Source: Atriophallophorus winterbourni (Eukaryota; Platyhelminthes; Trematoda; Plagiorchiida; Microphallidae). Taken from it: 64,000 nucleotides of DNA. Under the pieces are notes generated by a model. That model did no database searches. It saw only the letters and a list, made by a program, of their open reading frames with translations, and was not told where the DNA came from. Both the position numbers and the translations under genes were made by a program. Position 1 is the first letter of the stretch. Each line of letters opens with the position of its first letter. Shown here piece by piece: positions 41,650 to 52,147 of the stretch. The DNA lies in assembly GCA_013407085.1 (NCBI GenBank), contig JACCGJ010026000.1:1-64000 (forward strand), in the 5' to 3' direction.

Positions 41650-42300
41650 TTAGTTTGGGTTGGAGTGAGTTGCAGATTCTTGGTTTGAATACAAGATCAT
41701 TGTTTTTGATCGAGAAAATCGTGTTAGATTTCAGAGTGTATTATTTAGCCCAGGTGTTACCAGTTGCGTTCTTCAAGGGCCATTACTCTTTTTGGTTTAT
41801 GCGAAAGATATACTTGAAACCGTAAGCAGTTAAGTCATTTTATTTTCGTATGACATCAAATTTTGGAATAGCGTGCGTACCACAGAAGATTGCCAAATTC
41901 TACAAAAATATATCAGTGCACTTCATAACTGGTCCTTACGAAACTACCTAACAATCAACATTCAAAAATAATGAAGTTTACGCATAGGTAAATCATTAGA
42001 GTTCACATAATCTCTGGCATTCCAGTAACCTTCACGTGTTACGATAGATAGTGTGGATTAGCACTAACTTGAAGTTTTCGCGGCAGTGTTCTTTGTTAGG
42101 CTTAACGTCCTGGCGAACATTAGCATTGATCAGCAAGTTCTTCAGAAGTTTCACACAGCAGGTACTCCAACATATAAATACCACCAATATCAGGCCAGTC
42201 ATGGAGTACGCTGTTTGAGAATGTTCCCCAAGGATGAAAATGTCATGGCTTTGCTGCAACGTGCATCTCACCGCGTAAAATATATTTGTCCAGAAAAGCG
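41650..42300 (+). mobile_element. Decayed CR1 reverse transcriptase
   Basis: Frames with many stops still match CR1 RT in order: AQVLPVAFFKGHYSFWFM for QGSVLGPILFLIY, then the region of LFADDVKIW, QKIAKFYKNISV, and IRPVMEYAV near 42200 for the VVDYAVQAW block. About 41690-41940 is repeated inverted at 48700-48950. Confidence 0.65.
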
Positions 42301-42470
42301 AATGATCTTCAACACATTCAAACAATATTTGAAACTTTTATTTCAAGTCGGGTAACCTAACATTGTTTCACAACAGCTCGATCGGTATAGGAATTAGTTG
42401 GGTATTTCGTGAAACAATTATTTATGCATCATGTTGGTAAACAATTGAGAATCGAGGATCCCTTTAAGTG
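42293..42470 (+). repeat. ~175-bp direct repeat (CR1-derived), copy 2
   Basis: See copy 1 at 40905. Here GCGAATGATCTTCAACACATTC opens the shared segment right after a CR1 RT remnant. Confidence 0.6.
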
Positions 42471-42937
42471 CAAACATTTCAGGCAAAACATGCGGAATAT
42501 CAATGTAGAATGAGTCAACCACGTTAGGGTATCTTCGATCTTTGACTTTTCATTCGATTTGGCGCGTCGAAATCTAGTTTGATGAAACATTAAGTTTGCA
42601 CAAACCAGTGAATACTTAGTGTCACACACTGCGAATTCGTTTGATCTGGTAAGCAAAACGCATCTTAGATTAATAAGCCTAACAGGGAAAAAATCACAAA
42701 TGCAAATGTTTAGACCTAGGATGTTTCAAAGGGAAATTGTTCGAAAAAATAAGATTGTTACACAAAGACTGAACTGTGTACACGGTGTTAAATCTGACAA
42801 AACATTACCGTATGTTCGATTTATTCCGAACGTCACCAGACATTTTGGACTGGAATCGTGGTCTGCATCAAAAATATGGCTTTGAATTCACCCAATAACA
42901 CAGCATAATTTATCATTGGTACGTTCATTACGTCTAT
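42471..42937. other. No gene recognised
   Basis: Short open frames only, and no motif. Confidence 0.35.
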
Positions 42938-45900
42938 AGTAAGGAGTTGATGGTTCTCAAGGTAGTCACAGCCGGGCGTGGTGGTGGAGATTAGATCCGT
43001 TACCTACAAAATGCTCCCATACGGCGTGCGTCTCAAATAGCCTCTGACAACCGAAGCCCAACTCGTGGCCTGCTCGTGGCGGAACTGCTTCTACTGACAG
43101 GAGAAGGGGCGAAGGCGGGTGACTGGCGCCACAAAGACAGTTCACTTCCGGTAGATGGAGCTTGACAGCCTGGGAGGGCGGTCTATCTAGGGGATGGAAA
43201 CCCTGATTCCAAACCTCCGCTTCCTTCGAATTACACAATCACAATACTCCGCCGAGGACGGTCCCAAGCCTGTCTGCAAAAGGAGGAGGGTTAGACGCGT
43301 GGTCAACAACCCCACTCTGTAAAATCCTCAAACTGCTACTGAAACCAAAGCAACATGCCATGACAAAGTAACATCTCCATGCTTTATTCGAGAAGTATCC
43401 TCATCTGAGGTAAAAATGAAGCAGACTGGTTAAAGCCCACCGGAAGCCAGTCAGCAGATGAATCTTCTTTCGATGGAAGCAACAACGAAGATTGCAACAT
43501 GGAACGTCCGTACGATGTATGAGACCGGAAAGGCTGCACAGGTCGCAAAAGAAATGCAAAGGTATGGTATACAACTGCTGGGAATATGTGAAAGTAGATG
43601 GAATGGATCTGGTATGTTGTTTTTGACATCTGTGGAACGGATTATTTACTCAGGTCATGAAGATGAGAACTATAGTCATTCATAACGCGTCGCCATTATG
43701 CTATCCCAAATAGCTGCAGGCGCTCTCATTTGATGGGAACCCGTTCACTCACGGATAATCACAGCCAGATTTAAATCCAAGGGGAGAAATTTGACGGTAA
43801 TTAAATGTTATGTGCCCACAAACAATGCTAGCCTTGAGTCGAAAGAAGAATTTTACGTGCGTCTGCAGTCTGTCCTAGACAAGACACTAAGCGAGATATA
43901 AAGATTTTGATGAATGACATGAACGCGAAATTGGGTCCAGACAACACAGGGAGAGAATCTGTGATGGGTGCACATGCCCTAGGTGAAATGAATGAGAACG
44001 GTAAACTTTTTGCAGATTTTTGCGCGCTCAACGATCTGAACATCTGAGGCAGCATCTTTCAACATCGGAACATCCACAAGGCCACCTGGACATCACCTGA
44101 TGGTGTTACTGCCAATCAAATCGATCACCTATCGATTTCACGGAAATGGAGACATAGTCTTCTAGATACACGCGCAATGCGAGGCGCGGATGTTGCTTCA
44201 GACCACTACCTTCTAATGGCGAAAATTGAAATCAAGCTGAGAGCTTTCTACAAAACCGGCAGTCGGCCTAGTCTAAAGTATCACACGCAGAAACTAAGGG
44301 AAGAGCATATAAGAGAGATTCTCTCATTCTTAATGAAAAACAGATCCGAATCGCTCAAAAACTCAACCCTTGAACTCACAATAAATGTACACTGGACCGC
44401 TCTGAAAGACTGTTGGCAAGACACTTACAAGCACGTAATTGGCAGACGGGTAGAGAAAGACAATGAGTAGATTTCGAGTGAGACTTGGACACTCATCAAC
44501 TCGAGAAGGCAGCTGAAACAACAGATCCTCCGGTGTAAGGACACCAAGCAGAAAAACCAAATGATCGAACAACACGGCTCCCTAAATAAAGACGTGAAAC
44601 GAAGTGCCAGAAGTGACAAGAGGCGGTTCTATGAAATGCTGGCAACAAAGGCGGAAAATGCAGCAGAAAAGAGAGACCTCAACACCGTCTACAACATTAC
44701 CAGAACCCAATCAGTAAGAAAATACCTTACGGTAAAATAGTAAAGGACGGTGATGGTAACCTTTTCAATCAGGAATCGGCGCAAAGAAAGCGATGGATGG
44801 AGCACTTCAAGGTATTCCTAAATCGACCAGCACCTACTTAAGTCACTGAAATCCAACCTGCAGCAAATTTGCTAGACGTTAACACCGACCCCCCCAGTCG
44901 AAATGAGATCCTTTTTGCCCTAAAATCGCTGAAGAATGGCAAAGCATCAGGTGCAGATGGGATTCCACCAGAAGCTCTGAAGTCTGATTTGGACACCTCG
45001 GCCGATATGTTGCTTCCTCTGCTGCAGAAAATCTGGTCAGAAAGACGGGTCCCAAATGATTGGCAGAAACGTCATTTGGTCAAACTTTCAAAGAAAGGGG
45101 ATCTGAGGCTATGCGATAACTGGCGAGGTTTTATGCTGCTCTCAGTCCCTAGTAAAGTACTTACACGCATCATCCTTCTGCGTTTGCGCGACGCTATTGA
45201 TCAAGTGTTACGAACAGAGCAATCGGGCTTCAGAAAACAAAAGTCTGGTATCGACGAAATTGCGGCCCCCGCAAAATAATTGAACAAAGCATTGAATGGC
45301 AATCGCCTCTTTGCCTCAACTTCATAGATTTTGAGAAAGCCTTCGACAGTATGGACCGCGAATTTATATGGAAGCTTTTGCCACACTATGGGGTCCCACC
45401 GCTGTACATGGACCTCATAGAGCAGCTGTATGAATGTGCTTGCTGTCACGTAATTCACAACGGAAGACTAACCAATACATTTGCAGTTGAGACTGGCGTC
45501 AGACAGCGATGCCTGTTGTCCCCAATGATTTTTCTGTTAATAATAGACTAGATAATGAAACAGAAAGTAAAAGGTGAGAAGAACGGTATCGATTGGAAGG
45601 AATCCGACTATTTGGAGGATATTGAATCCACTGATGATGTCTGCTTGATATCACGTGACCCCCAACGTCTTCAGAGAAAGACCGATAGACTAGCACACTT
45701 TGCCTTATTTGCAGGACTACGCGTGAATACCGAAAAAAACAGAAGTCATCCGTGTGCTAACTGATGAACACCCATTAATCACCATCAATGGTAAAGCAGT
45801 TAAAGACGTCACGCAATTCGTATACCTCGGCAGCCTTGTTTCAATAAGTGGTGGCACGGACGAAGACATAGTCGCCAAAATCGGCAAAGCAAGATACGCG

Positions 45901-46428
45901 TTCATAGCTTTGAAACCCAGTTGGGAGTCGAAGGTTCTATGAAAACGCATGAAACTCCGTATATTCAGAAGCAACGTCAAATCCGTGCTACTCTATGGAT
46001 CGGAAACCTGGCGAGTTACAGCGAAGTATTCTGGCCGCTTGCAATCATTCCACAATAATTGCCTTTGTCGAATTATTGGGCTAAATTGGCCAGGAAAGAT
46101 AAGGAATCAAGACCTGTGGCAGATTGCTGCTGGTGACCCGATCGCCCAGCAGATCAAAAGAAGAAAGTGGAGATGGGTTGGGCACACCTTGCGGAAACCT
46201 TATGATGACACCACGCGTCATGCTCTGGTATGGAACCCAATCCGGAAGAGACGGGTCGGACGTCCAAGAATATTTTGGAAGCGCTCGTGTGAAGAGGAAA
46301 TCCGCAAGTGTGGACTTAACTGGAACGATATCAAACTGGCTGCTATGGACAGATCAAACTGGAGACAAGTTGCCGAGGTCCTATGTCCCTCCGGGAACTC
46401 AAGGGATTAAGTCAAGTAAGGAGTTGAT
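42938..46428 (+). mobile_element. Full-length degenerate RTE LINE with 14-bp TSD
   Basis: Perfect 14-bp direct repeats AGTAAGGAGTTGAT (42938-42951 and 46415-46428) bracket the element. It opens with the shared RTE head (GGTTCTCAAGGTAGTCACAG to about 43230), then a second leader block (CGGTCCCAAGCC...GGAGGAGGGTT). Endonuclease starts near 43470 (KIATWNVRTMYETGKAAQVA) and is frame-broken. RT pieces: NGKASGADGIPPEALK (44930), TEQSGFRKQKSG, GVRQRCLLSP, a damaged catalytic STDDVCLI (about 45630), LLYGSETWRVT and GRPRIFWKRSC to a stop at 46410. It ends GATTAAGTCAAG. Confidence 0.85.
44869..46410 (+). pseudogene. RTE reverse transcriptase remnant
   Basis: Four consecutive open pieces in shifting frames cover RT from the fingers to the C-terminus: 44869-45279, 45351-45551, 45754-45942 and 45949-46410. 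The catalytic box reads STDD instead of YADD, and GVRQG is GVRQR. The product cannot work. The last piece shows the C-terminal GRPRIFWKRSCEEEIRKCGL, related to GRPKQSWRRS in the deletion derivative at 4.8 kb. Confidence 0.8.
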
Positions 46429-46607
46429 AAAAAAATGTCTTTTTTAGCAGGTGTCACAGAGAGCGTGCGCGCACAAACATTGACTAATGTAATTGTACGG
46501 TTGATGCTTTCGAGATTTGCCGATGCTTATTTGTTCTTTTTCGCACGACACACACAACTCTAGGCACTCGAGGATTATCGTAGTTTATGACTACACTGAA
46601 TTCTCAG

Positions 46608-48401
46608 TACTATGCCACCCGTTGGGACCGAGCAAAAGTGGCATAGTAGCGAGAGTGGCATAGTAACGAGGTTTTGTAAAAAAAACGGCTTTATTTGCTC
46701 AATCGATCAGTCCAAAGCTCTCAAAAATCGTCGGCTGACGCATCTTCTTTCGTCGGATCTCGTTCATCTCGTTGTCTAGCCGGTCACACGCTTGCATCAC
46801 ACCGGGCTTCCCGCTTGTCTGCTGCATGAACATTCGGACAGTGATCCAAGCACGCTGGGCGCTGCGACGCGTTCGTTGGCTTCGAGAAAGTCAGGCAGCT
46901 CGATCTACTCGTTATCGTGCATCTTTTCCTCGGCAGGCAGAGCTTTCCAGATCTCGAGCAGCTCCGCATCCTGAGTCTCAGTTCGGATTTCTTCTTCGAT
47001 AAACTTGGCTTTCGCGAAACAGTTCCTGATTGTCGAAATGCTGACCTGCTCCCAAGCATACCGGGCGACGTGTAGAGCGTCGAGCAACGTGAACTTGAAC
47101 TCCTTTCCGCGATCGTCCATCGTCTCTAGCCGGCGGCATAGCAACAGCTTTTTATAGTGGCGCTTGAAGTTCTCTATGATTCCCTGATCCATTGGTTGTG
47201 AATTGGCTGTCGTATTGGGTGGGAAGAAGACCTGTTGGATGTTGTTCAGCTGGAGCTCGGGAGGGTGGCCAGAGAAGTTATCGAGGCAGACCAGAACTCT
47301 GCGTCCCTGCTGGCCGAGTCGTCCGTCCCACGCACGCAACATCTCCTCGAAAATCTCCGCCGTCATCCACGCCTTCGAGTTCGCCTTGTACGTGACCGGG
47401 ATCACCTTCTTCTTGAAGAAACGGCGTCTCTTGGAACTGCCGATCACCAAAAGGGGAAACTTCTCGCTGCCGCTCATGTTTGCCCCAACCAGAAGAGTAA
47501 TCCTTTGCTTGCTTTTCTTTCCTCCAGTACACAGCTCTCCCCTGAAAGCCATGGTCTTGTTCGGAAGCAGTTGCCAGAAGAGTCCAGTCTCGTCCAGGTT
47601 GAAGACATCATCTGCAGAGAACTGTCTGAGTAAGGGTCGGAGAACCTGCTGCTGCCAATCAATAAGGGATTGGGAATCCACCGCTCCAGCTTCGCCCTGC
47701 ACTGTCTTGAACGTGACGCCATTGCGCTTCTTTAAGCAGTCTAACCAACCGTCGCTCGCCATGAAGTCTGGGATGTGCATCAGCTCGGCCAGTTTCATCG
47801 CCTTCTCCTTGATCAGATCGCCGCTGACAGGCAGATTCAGTCCTCTTGCTTGCTTCAGCCACATCAGCACTCCCTCCTCAAGCTTCGGGTCTTGAGGCTG
47901 CGTCAGCTTTATGCGCTTCGATGGAACTCCAGCTTTGATTGCAGCTTCAATTGCATCCTTCTTGCTGATAATGCCCTTCACGGTGGTTCTCTTAACTTCG
48001 ACGCCCCATTTCTTGCCAATCTCCCTCGCCAACTTGGACTGATTCGGCTCCTTCTTCGCAGCATCGATGATCTCGAGCTTCTCCTTCAGCGTAAAGTCGG
48101 TTCGCTTGCGTTTCTGAGCTGACATTATGGACTGAATAGTTTGAAAAATAACGATGTTACTGTTGTGAGTGTGTGTTTATGCGCGCGCTTTCGTGGGTCT
48201 ATCTATCGATACTTAAAGCAAGAGTAGGAAAGAGGCTTGTTGTTGTGCGTGAGGTCATTGGCTTGTTGTAACTAGGTCAGGGAGAAACATCGCGTGTTTG
48301 ACCTTGAAACCGGCTGACTATATGCGTAAAATGCGCAAACATGCACTTTTAAATAGCCACAGAATAGTGGCATAGTAACGAGAGTAGGGAGTGGCATAGT
48401 A
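46608..48401 (-). mobile_element. Pogo-superfamily DNA transposon with TIRs
   Basis: The terminal inverted repeats CTATGCCAC (46610-46618) and GTGGCATAG (48391-48399) are each flanked by TA, the pogo/Tc1-mariner target. A 16-bp motif GTGGCATAGTARCGAG repeats inside both ends in the same direction (46638-46653, 46655-46670, 48367-48382). Length is 1,790 bp. It carries the transposase at 46905-48125 and sits between the two arms of an inverted CR1/family B duplication. Confidence 0.82.
46905..48125 (-). CDS. Pogo/Tigger-like transposase, C-terminus damaged
   Basis: A cut-and-paste DDE transposase, nuclear. The 406-codon frame starts MSAQKRKRTDFTLKEKLEII (first HTH, psq-type, residues ~10-60). 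A CENP-B-type second HTH follows (~80-150), then the DDE/D domain with Asp178 in NLDETGL, Asp282 in VCLDNFSGHPPE and Asp313 in NSQPMDQGIIENFKRHYKKL. All three catalytic Asp residues are present. After the TAG at 46907-46905 the coding pattern goes on (IELPDFLEANERVA), shifts frame near 46858, and ends as FESFGLID-stop at 46701-46699. The original protein was thus about 475 residues, and this copy has one stop and one frameshift near the end. Base composition is G+C-richer than its surroundings. Confidence 0.85.
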   Translation of the reverse strand: MSAQKRKRTDFTLKEKLEIIDAAKKEPNQSKLAREIGKKWGVEVKRTTVKGIISKKDAIEAAIKAGVPSKRIKLTQPQDPKLEEGVLMWLKQARGLNLPVSGDLIKEKAMKLAELMHIPDFMASDGWLDCLKKRNGVTFKTVQGEAGAVDSQSLIDWQQQVLRPLLRQFSADDVFNLDETGLFWQLLPNKTMAFRGELCTGGKKSKQRITLLVGANMSGSEKFPLLVIGSSKRRRFFKKKVIPVTYKANSKAWMTAEIFEEMLRAWDGRLGQQGRRVLVCLDNFSGHPPELQLNNIQQVFFPPNTTANSQPMDQGIIENFKRHYKKLLLCRRLETMDDRGKEFKFTLLDALHVARYAWEQVSISTIRNCFAKAKFIEEEIRTETQDAELLEIWKALPAEEKMHDNE

Positions 48402-48424
48402 AATTTTTTTGTATTGAATTTTGT

Positions 48425-48540
48425 TATAGTGATTTGGTTCACGACAGCTCGATCCGTATAAAAGTTGGTTAGATAGTTTTTGAAAGATTGGATTCTGACT
48501 TTTGTTGGTTAACAATTAAGAATCAAGGATCACTTTTGAA
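48425..48540 (+). repeat. Diverged piece of the 40905/42293 repeat
   Basis: Matches TTCACGACAGCTCGATCCGTATA and GTTGGTTAACAATTAAGAATC of the direct repeats upstream. Confidence 0.45.
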
Positions 48541-48694
48541 TGAGTCGATCATCTCCAAATATTTTTTTAGCACACAGATGGATCAAATTAACAACGTGTC
48601 AGTGATGGTTTGCTGTATAAAAAAATGCGCATACGTACATCCGTCCTACGTCCGTCGTACGACTTATGTCTGATAGTTGAATAAGAACCAGTTA

Positions 48695-49510
48695 TAAAGT
48701 GCGCTGATATATTTTTTGTAGAATTTGGCAATCTTCTGTGGTGCGCACGCTATTCCGAAGTTTGATGTCACACGAAAATAAAATGACTTAATTGCTTACG
48801 ATTTCAAGTATATCTTTCGCGTAAACCAGAAAGAGTGATGGCCACTTGAGGAACGCAACTTGTAACACTTGGGCTGGATAATACACCATGAACTATAACA
48901 CTGAATTCTCTACCAAACAAATGATCTTGTATTCAAACCAAGAATCTGCAACTCACCCCGACCCCAACTAAACTATTTGAATGAAATAGACCCAATGTAT
49001 TGTGGTGCTCACATCCCCATCCAAAACACACCATTATCAGTTTCTAGATGTTTGCCGTCATCAGTTGGAGACAGTAAGATCAGGTTCACTGAGCCTTGAA
49101 GCAGAGGAAATGCAGTAAACTAAGTTCAAATTTTATGCCACTGTTGTATAAGGCCTTTCAATGAAACGTGATGTTGAAATACATAATCTTAAAGTGATTC
49201 CTGGCCAAGCGCTCGAGGCGCACATAAAAGAGCAATGTATTGTCGTGCTCACACACCCATACCTTACACGCCACTACCGGTTTCTGGCTGTTTGTCGTCA
49301 TCAGGTTGAAAGAGTAAGGTTCAGTGAGACTTGAAACAGTGGAAAAGTGGTAAACAAAGTTAATCTTGTATGCCACTGTTATATAGGGTCATACAAAGAA
49401 CATCGATGATCAAATACACAAGCACCAAACGATTTATGGCCAAGCGCTCGAGGCGCATATAAAAGACCAATGTACTGTGATGTTCACATCCCCAACCCAT
49501 ACACACCATT
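48695..49510 (-). repeat. Inverted copy of the 41.1-42.0 kb block (CR1 RT + family B array)
   Basis: 48700-48950 is the reverse complement of 41690-41940 (decayed CR1 RT). 48960-49510 is a family B array in reverse, with period ~240 bp (CGTCATCAGTTGGAGACAG, CGTCATCAGGTTGAAAGAG and AGCGCTCGAGGCGCA recurring). By eye about 90% of bases match. The two arms enclose the RTE and the pogo element. Confidence 0.75.
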
Positions 49511-51000
49511 ACCGGTGGGTAAATGTTACAGTACTTTAGCCCCGGATTCGATAGCATTAATAAATGATAAAATATTCCAGGTAACTGCTGTCTTTGTTCG
49601 TTGCAGAGCTAAATCCTTGCACGGTGCCGGTACTGCTAAAGCCGAAGCAGAAAATAGAATGACCAGTTTTGAGTTCAGTATTCGACGTTTGTAGGAAATA
49701 TTGGTAAATCTTTGCGTACGCAATTTATCAATGATGTACACCATCACACCAATACAACGATTTTGGAGCCACCACTGAATGAATCACAGAGTAAGGCTAT
49801 TAGTTTGCCAAAAAAGAAGGCCGAACGCGTAAGGTCGTAATAAAAAAAAGAAAACGCACGTAACCCAATGCTGTTAGACGTCGCCCATTCAAAACTAATT
49901 TCATAAGTCAAACACTCCCCTGTCCGGAGAAAGCGAATAGCAGCGTTTTCATCCAAATGGAAGAAATAAAGACATCAAAGACCTTCACACCGAAGCCTAT
50001 TTGTGAATTCAAGCGGTCGGCGATCAATAAGCAGCTCACATGGTTTAGCATCTCAGGAACTGACTGTTTAAAGGGATACGGAATCACACTGTTCAACGCC
50101 TTATCACATACCACATGATTGTACTCTAGTTGTTAACACGGACTTCAGAGCAGCTGGACCAATAACGTCAGTACAGACTCCGTCATTACTCACGACATAT
50201 ACAATTAATTGCATCTATACAAACACAAACAGCGTTTTCAACAAATTGATCGAATTGTCCGAGATTTGTAATGGAACATCGCCTTACATAGTTGCAATAA
50301 CAGAAACGTGGTTCCATGCCTCATTGTCTGATAATGAACTCTCATTGCCCAGCATGTCTCCAATCCGGCGTGACCGTTTAGGTGATGGCGGAGGAGCAGC
50401 ACTCTACTTCAAGCAATCGTTTATCTGTAGAGCTGTGAACGACCAGACCCTTGATACAACATATAAATTTCGGTGCTCTCTGACTCTTATTTCAGGAGGA
50501 TAATGTATTATTGGAGTGCTCGATTGTTCTCCAACAGCAACTCTCGTCCTAAACAATAAACGAATTAATGCTTTGCACTATGTAACATCGCGTAGCAATA
50601 CTGAATTATTGATAATGGGGATTTCAATTTAACTCAGCACTTTAGCTGGGATGATCCTCCATCAGTGATCTTCAAATATGAACTTCGAGCAGTATTTGAT
50701 AACACCTCTTTATAACCACGTTTTTGGATTTACTCGTAAGAGGGGATCAGACCTCCGTCTACCTTGGACTTTATACTTACATCAAATTCCACAGCTGGAC
50801 GAAGCGATCACGTTGTCATAGAAATGGAGTACGTTTGTTGCGCTAGGCAAAACAGTGACGAAACGAAATGAGCCAGAAGGGTGAACTACCGTGCTCTGTG
50901 TGCCGAGTTACAAATCACTATTTACGCACAACTGGATTACTCTGATCCGGTCAGTCATGGGCGCTAACCCTTACAGTACTCGAAATCCATATTGGATGAA
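49511..51000 (+). mobile_element. Decayed 5' half of a CR1 LINE
   Basis: It begins inside ORF1 (CYSTLAPDSIALIND, VRCRAKSLHGAG, matching the ORF1 at 63.7 kb). After decayed sequence it shows the endonuclease: IVAITETWFHASLSDNELSL, RRDRLGDGGGAALYFKQS, then further pieces to about 50990 (CSPTATLV, NTELLIMGISI). Several stops occur. RT is absent. Confidence 0.7.
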
Positions 51001-52147
51001 CATTTAATGTTTGTTTTGAAGAAAACGTCTCAACGTAATTAATTTTTACTACGATGCAGAACTGAAAATGTTTGAAACAAAGGCCAATAGCACGGGCGTT
51101 TCACAAGGTTACTAACACAGCTGATTCTTGAGCACAATTTACACGACTGCAAAACAAACTTATCAACCAAATTCGATGTGAGAAACAAGATTTCCAATAA
51201 ACATTGATTTCTCTGATGCACCAGAATTAGAAATTTTTGTATAAATGTTTGTAAACTCGTGTAATCCACTCCGCTGACAGAAAGCAGGACGCAGGAAAAT
51301 TGAATTTAATCAAGTCGTCTTAGACCAATATTCAATTCGATTAAATTCAAAGTATAATGTTGGTCAAATCCCCTGCACTTACTGCCCAGAAGGTGTTTGT
51401 GGCTAGAGATATTAAGATTGGAATTAGTGGAAACAATTTTTATTGTGCTGAAAATAATATTGACTTACATAAACCATGGAAAATATTGTGAATGTGCGAG
51501 GTGCATCAGACATGTGTGCTTAACACGAGCTTTCGAATAGTAAGCACAAATCCACCCTCCAGCACAACACTTGTGGAGGATTCATCGGACATATCTTTAG
51601 GCGACAATTACGAACCCGTATTACGTCGGGTTTCATAATGATAGAACGGTTAGAGCGAAATGATCATCGGAAGTATACAATGATTTTTGACATCTTCGCT
51701 AGTCATACGATATGCAATTCATCAAAATTGGTTAAATGAGCCATGATTAAAATGTACATTTTGCACGAAATCGACCGACAAATCGGATCAAAGTGACACC
51801 AGTGTCGGGAAGGTTTGATGGTCATTGTTTTGATAGTTTGTTTTGCATATTTGAGATTGGTGCGTGCTTTGTTATTTGTCTTGAATTTAATAATCGCGGT
51901 TGTACATTCGGATTCTCTTTTGTTGTGGGATTCCATAGGTAAACGCGATTAGCTATTGACAGGATGAACTTATGGATGAAGCAATAAACATTCGGTGTGT
52001 ATACCTGCGACGCGAGACATTATCTCCTTTGTTTGTTTGATGTGATGTCAGAAACTCAAAAGCGATTCAAACAGGCGATTAATCAGCATTCAATCAACTA
52101 GTGGTGCTCAACTATTCAAATTTAGTAACCACAATATACAAGTGAAA
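51001..52147. other. No gene recognised
   Basis: Short frames only. No repeat or splice-bounded exon series was recognised. Confidence 0.35.
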
